From Desulfobulbus sp. (GTDB taxonomy: Bacteria > Desulfobacterota > Desulfobulbia > Desulfobulbales > Desulfobulbaceae), in the NCBI GenBank assembly GCA_003604995.1, contig QZJD01000024.1:1-45186 (forward strand): a stretch of DNA of 45,186 nucleotides. Reading direction: 5' to 3'. Numbering within the stretch: the first letter of the stretch is position 1; each line of letters begins with the position of its first letter. The notes under the pieces were generated by a model. That model ran no database searches. It saw only the letters and a program-made list of their open reading frames with translations, and was not told the origin of the DNA. Shown piece by piece: positions 44,154 through 45,186 of the stretch. Both the position numbers and the translations under genes were made by a program.

Positions 44154-44299
44154 CTTAATGCTCACATAGTGAGCTTATATAGAAATAATAACCAATCTCG
44201 AAAAAATAGCAAGAAAAATCCGAAAAATATTGAAAACTCAACAATGATCATTTGGATGACGCACAAAGAATAACAGAGCAATGATAAAAAGTTCCGGTA

Positions 44300-44623
44300 T
44301 TAAGCCGGCAGAAGGAAATATCCTACCCAGACATGAAAATCGATACCGTAATAATAGAGAATCAGGTGAAAAACGGCAACCAGGATTCCTGGCGGGATAA
44401 ATGCGTATGCCAGTCTTTTTTTCCGGGAAGTCTCCCGAAGGACTTTGTGGCTGTATTCAAAGGAGATCAGGGCGAATACCAAAAAAGAAAGCTGCACCAG
44501 CCATTCAAACGGATGATACAGCTCAAAATTAATGGCATAGAGATAATCAACGGCAAACCAGTACAGAAAGGCCAGAACCAGAATTGCGATATTGCCGTAA
44601 ATAAGTTTCAACAATCCGGACAA
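44300..44623 (-). CDS. Small membrane protein of unknown function
   Basis: A 107-residue frame with three probable membrane helices (AILVLAFLYWFAVDYLYAI, LVQLSFLVFALISF, GILVAVFHLILYYYGI). I do not recognise a family. There is no ATG; the frame can start with TTG at 44623, 44614 or 44611, and no good ribosome site is visible, which lowers confidence. A leftward terminator at 44118-44153 and a likely tRNA-associated terminator upstream fit an independent small gene. Confidence 0.5.
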   Translation of the reverse strand: MSGLLKLIYGNIAILVLAFLYWFAVDYLYAINFELYHPFEWLVQLSFLVFALISFEYSHKVLRETSRKKRLAYAFIPPGILVAVFHLILYYYGIDFHVWVGYFLLPA

Positions 44624-44682
44624 GGGTGGTTACAACTCGGGATTATTCGCCGGTCCCCTGTAATAACGAAGGGGAGTTGAAT

Positions 44683-44708
44683 AAAAAAAGGGCTCAGACA
44701 TACTCTGA
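44683..44708 (-). terminator. Terminator-like hairpin beyond the tRNA fragment
   Basis: Read leftward: TCAGA, loop, TCTGA, then GCCC and seven T (44692-44683). It starts 14 bases beyond the CCA end of the tRNA fragment, as expected for the original terminator of that tRNA. Confidence 0.45.
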
Positions 44709-44721
44709 TACTTTTGAAAAA

Positions 44722-44757
44722 TGGTCGGGACGAGAGGATTCGAACCTCCGGCCCCAC
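44722..44757 (-). other. 3' fragment of a tRNA(Pro)-like gene, likely attachment-site scar
   Basis: Read leftward the sequence GGGGCC, GGAGGTTCGAATCCTCT, CGTCCCGACCA gives a complete T arm and the 3' acceptor strand with discriminator A and encoded CCA. A first pair C-G with A73 is typical of tRNA(Pro). No D arm or anticodon arm precedes it; instead an AT-rich stretch follows. A copy of the acceptor in inverse (GTCCCGACCA, 44792-44801) lies 60 bases away. Such 3' fragments mark the far end of elements that integrate into tRNA genes. Confidence 0.65.
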
Positions 44758-44831
44758 TTGTCAACATATTGATTTTATTTGTCTTTATTTTGTCCCGACC
44801 AACCAGTGACCAACCATGCATTCCGCAGCCA

Positions 44832-45128
44832 TCAAGGAGCAACGGTTCTTGGTGATGTGTGCAACTGTAGACCAAGGGCTTTCAGGACCTTGACTATCGT
44901 TGCAAATTCCGGGTTTCCTTCGGGTGATAAAGCTTTGTACAGGCTTTCTCGACCCAGCCCTGTTTCACGGGCTATCTGACTCATTCCTTTTGCCCGGGCA
45001 ATCACGCCAAGCGCATGAGTTACCAATGCCGGATCGTCTTCTTCTAAGACAGCATCGAGGTAAGCGGCAATTTCTTCATCTGTTTTCAGATATTCAGCGG
45101 AATCCCAACGAGTAGTTTTAAGAGCCAT
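44832..45128 (-). CDS. HigA-type antitoxin (addiction module antidote)
   Basis: A 98-residue DNA-binding antitoxin. The N-terminal part (DEEIAAYLDAVLEEDDPALV) and the helix-turn-helix (GMSQIARETGLGRESLYKALS, near 48-68) match the putative addiction-module antidote family that partners RelE/HigB-like toxins. GGGGGAG precedes the ATG. The toxin gene lies just upstream (45137 onward), in the toxin-first order usual for HigBA. It would neutralise the toxin and repress the shared promoter. The pair fits mobile-element cargo next to the tRNA scar. Confidence 0.9.
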   Translation of the reverse strand: MALKTTRWDSAEYLKTDEEIAAYLDAVLEEDDPALVTHALGVIARAKGMSQIARETGLGRESLYKALSPEGNPEFATIVKVLKALGLQLHTSPRTVAP

Positions 45129-45136
45129 GACTCCCC

Positions 45137-45186
45137 CTAAATTTGCTGTGCAAGATTAATCGCCGCAGCAATATCTTTGCTTTGGG
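45137..45186 (-). CDS. C-terminal end of a RelE/HigB-like toxin (partial)
   Basis: Fifteen codons plus TAG (45139-45137) are visible, reading QSKDIAAAINLAQQI. The pattern SKDI..A..LA is the usual end of the addiction-module killer proteins that pair with the antitoxin family encoded 8 bases downstream. The rest of the gene lies outside the window, so catalytic residues cannot be judged. Confidence 0.65.
   Translation of the reverse strand, partial: QSKDIAAAINLAQQI

Noticed and set aside
44630-44875. 81-codon minus-strand frame across the tRNA fragment
   Set aside because: Its middle is simply translated tRNA 3' sequence. It has no start site and overlaps the antitoxin gene.

Overview
The window looks like chromosome from a Gram-negative, probably Desulfobacterota (deltaproteobacterial), bacterium. 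The reasons are a moderately high GC content, an Mla outer-membrane lipid operon, several Che systems of the kind usual in that phylum, and many intergenic repeats. The phylum is an inference; no rRNA or other marker gene is present.

Left part (1-14400, almost all on the minus strand). A long run of tightly packed genes reads leftward: an acetolactate-synthase-like enzyme, a membrane hybrid histidine kinase, a membrane-anchored protein of unknown function, a small conserved-looking protein, HPr, PTS enzyme I, thiamine-monophosphate kinase (thiL), then mlaE-mlaF-mlaD-mlaA. Several junctions are 1-4 base overlaps. No PTS permease, mlaB or mlaC is seen. Two different PstS-like periplasmic binding proteins (13454-14386 minus, 15200-16081 plus) lie back to back without pstC/A/B, across an 800-base AT-rich gap.

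Middle part (16193-30890). This holds chemosensory system 1: a tandem-HAMP receptor, a CheY, an unusual HPt protein with GAF-like regions, two REC-PATAN (DUF4388) regulators, a hybrid CheA with a C-terminal receiver, CheW and CheB. A second Cache receptor follows on the minus strand, divergent from a PilZ-CheR-CheY operon. The PATAN and PilZ proteins suggest an output on pili or surface motility rather than, or besides, flagella (inference).

Right part (31073-43941). This is chemosensory system 2 on the minus strand: soluble receptor-like helical protein, STAS, CheY, CheA, CheW, CheR, a Cys-rich CheD, CheB, with a ComFB-like protein behind. On the plus strand a broken receptor gene is followed by a receptor whose sensor carries two zinc-binding CZB-type repeats, a CheW and a small unknown protein. 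That receptor looks like a mosaic: an AT-richer sensor half joined to a GC-rich signalling half.

Right edge (44100-45186): terminators, a small membrane ORF, a 3' tRNA(Pro)-like fragment that looks like an attachment-site scar, and a HigA-type antitoxin with the tail of its toxin. An integrative element probably starts here and runs out of the window.

Between genes there are five copies of a ~50-base dispersed repeat. Two of them sit next to copies of a ~170-base element that can fold into a long imperfect hairpin. The copy at 21486-21661 separates the two paralogous REC-PATAN genes.
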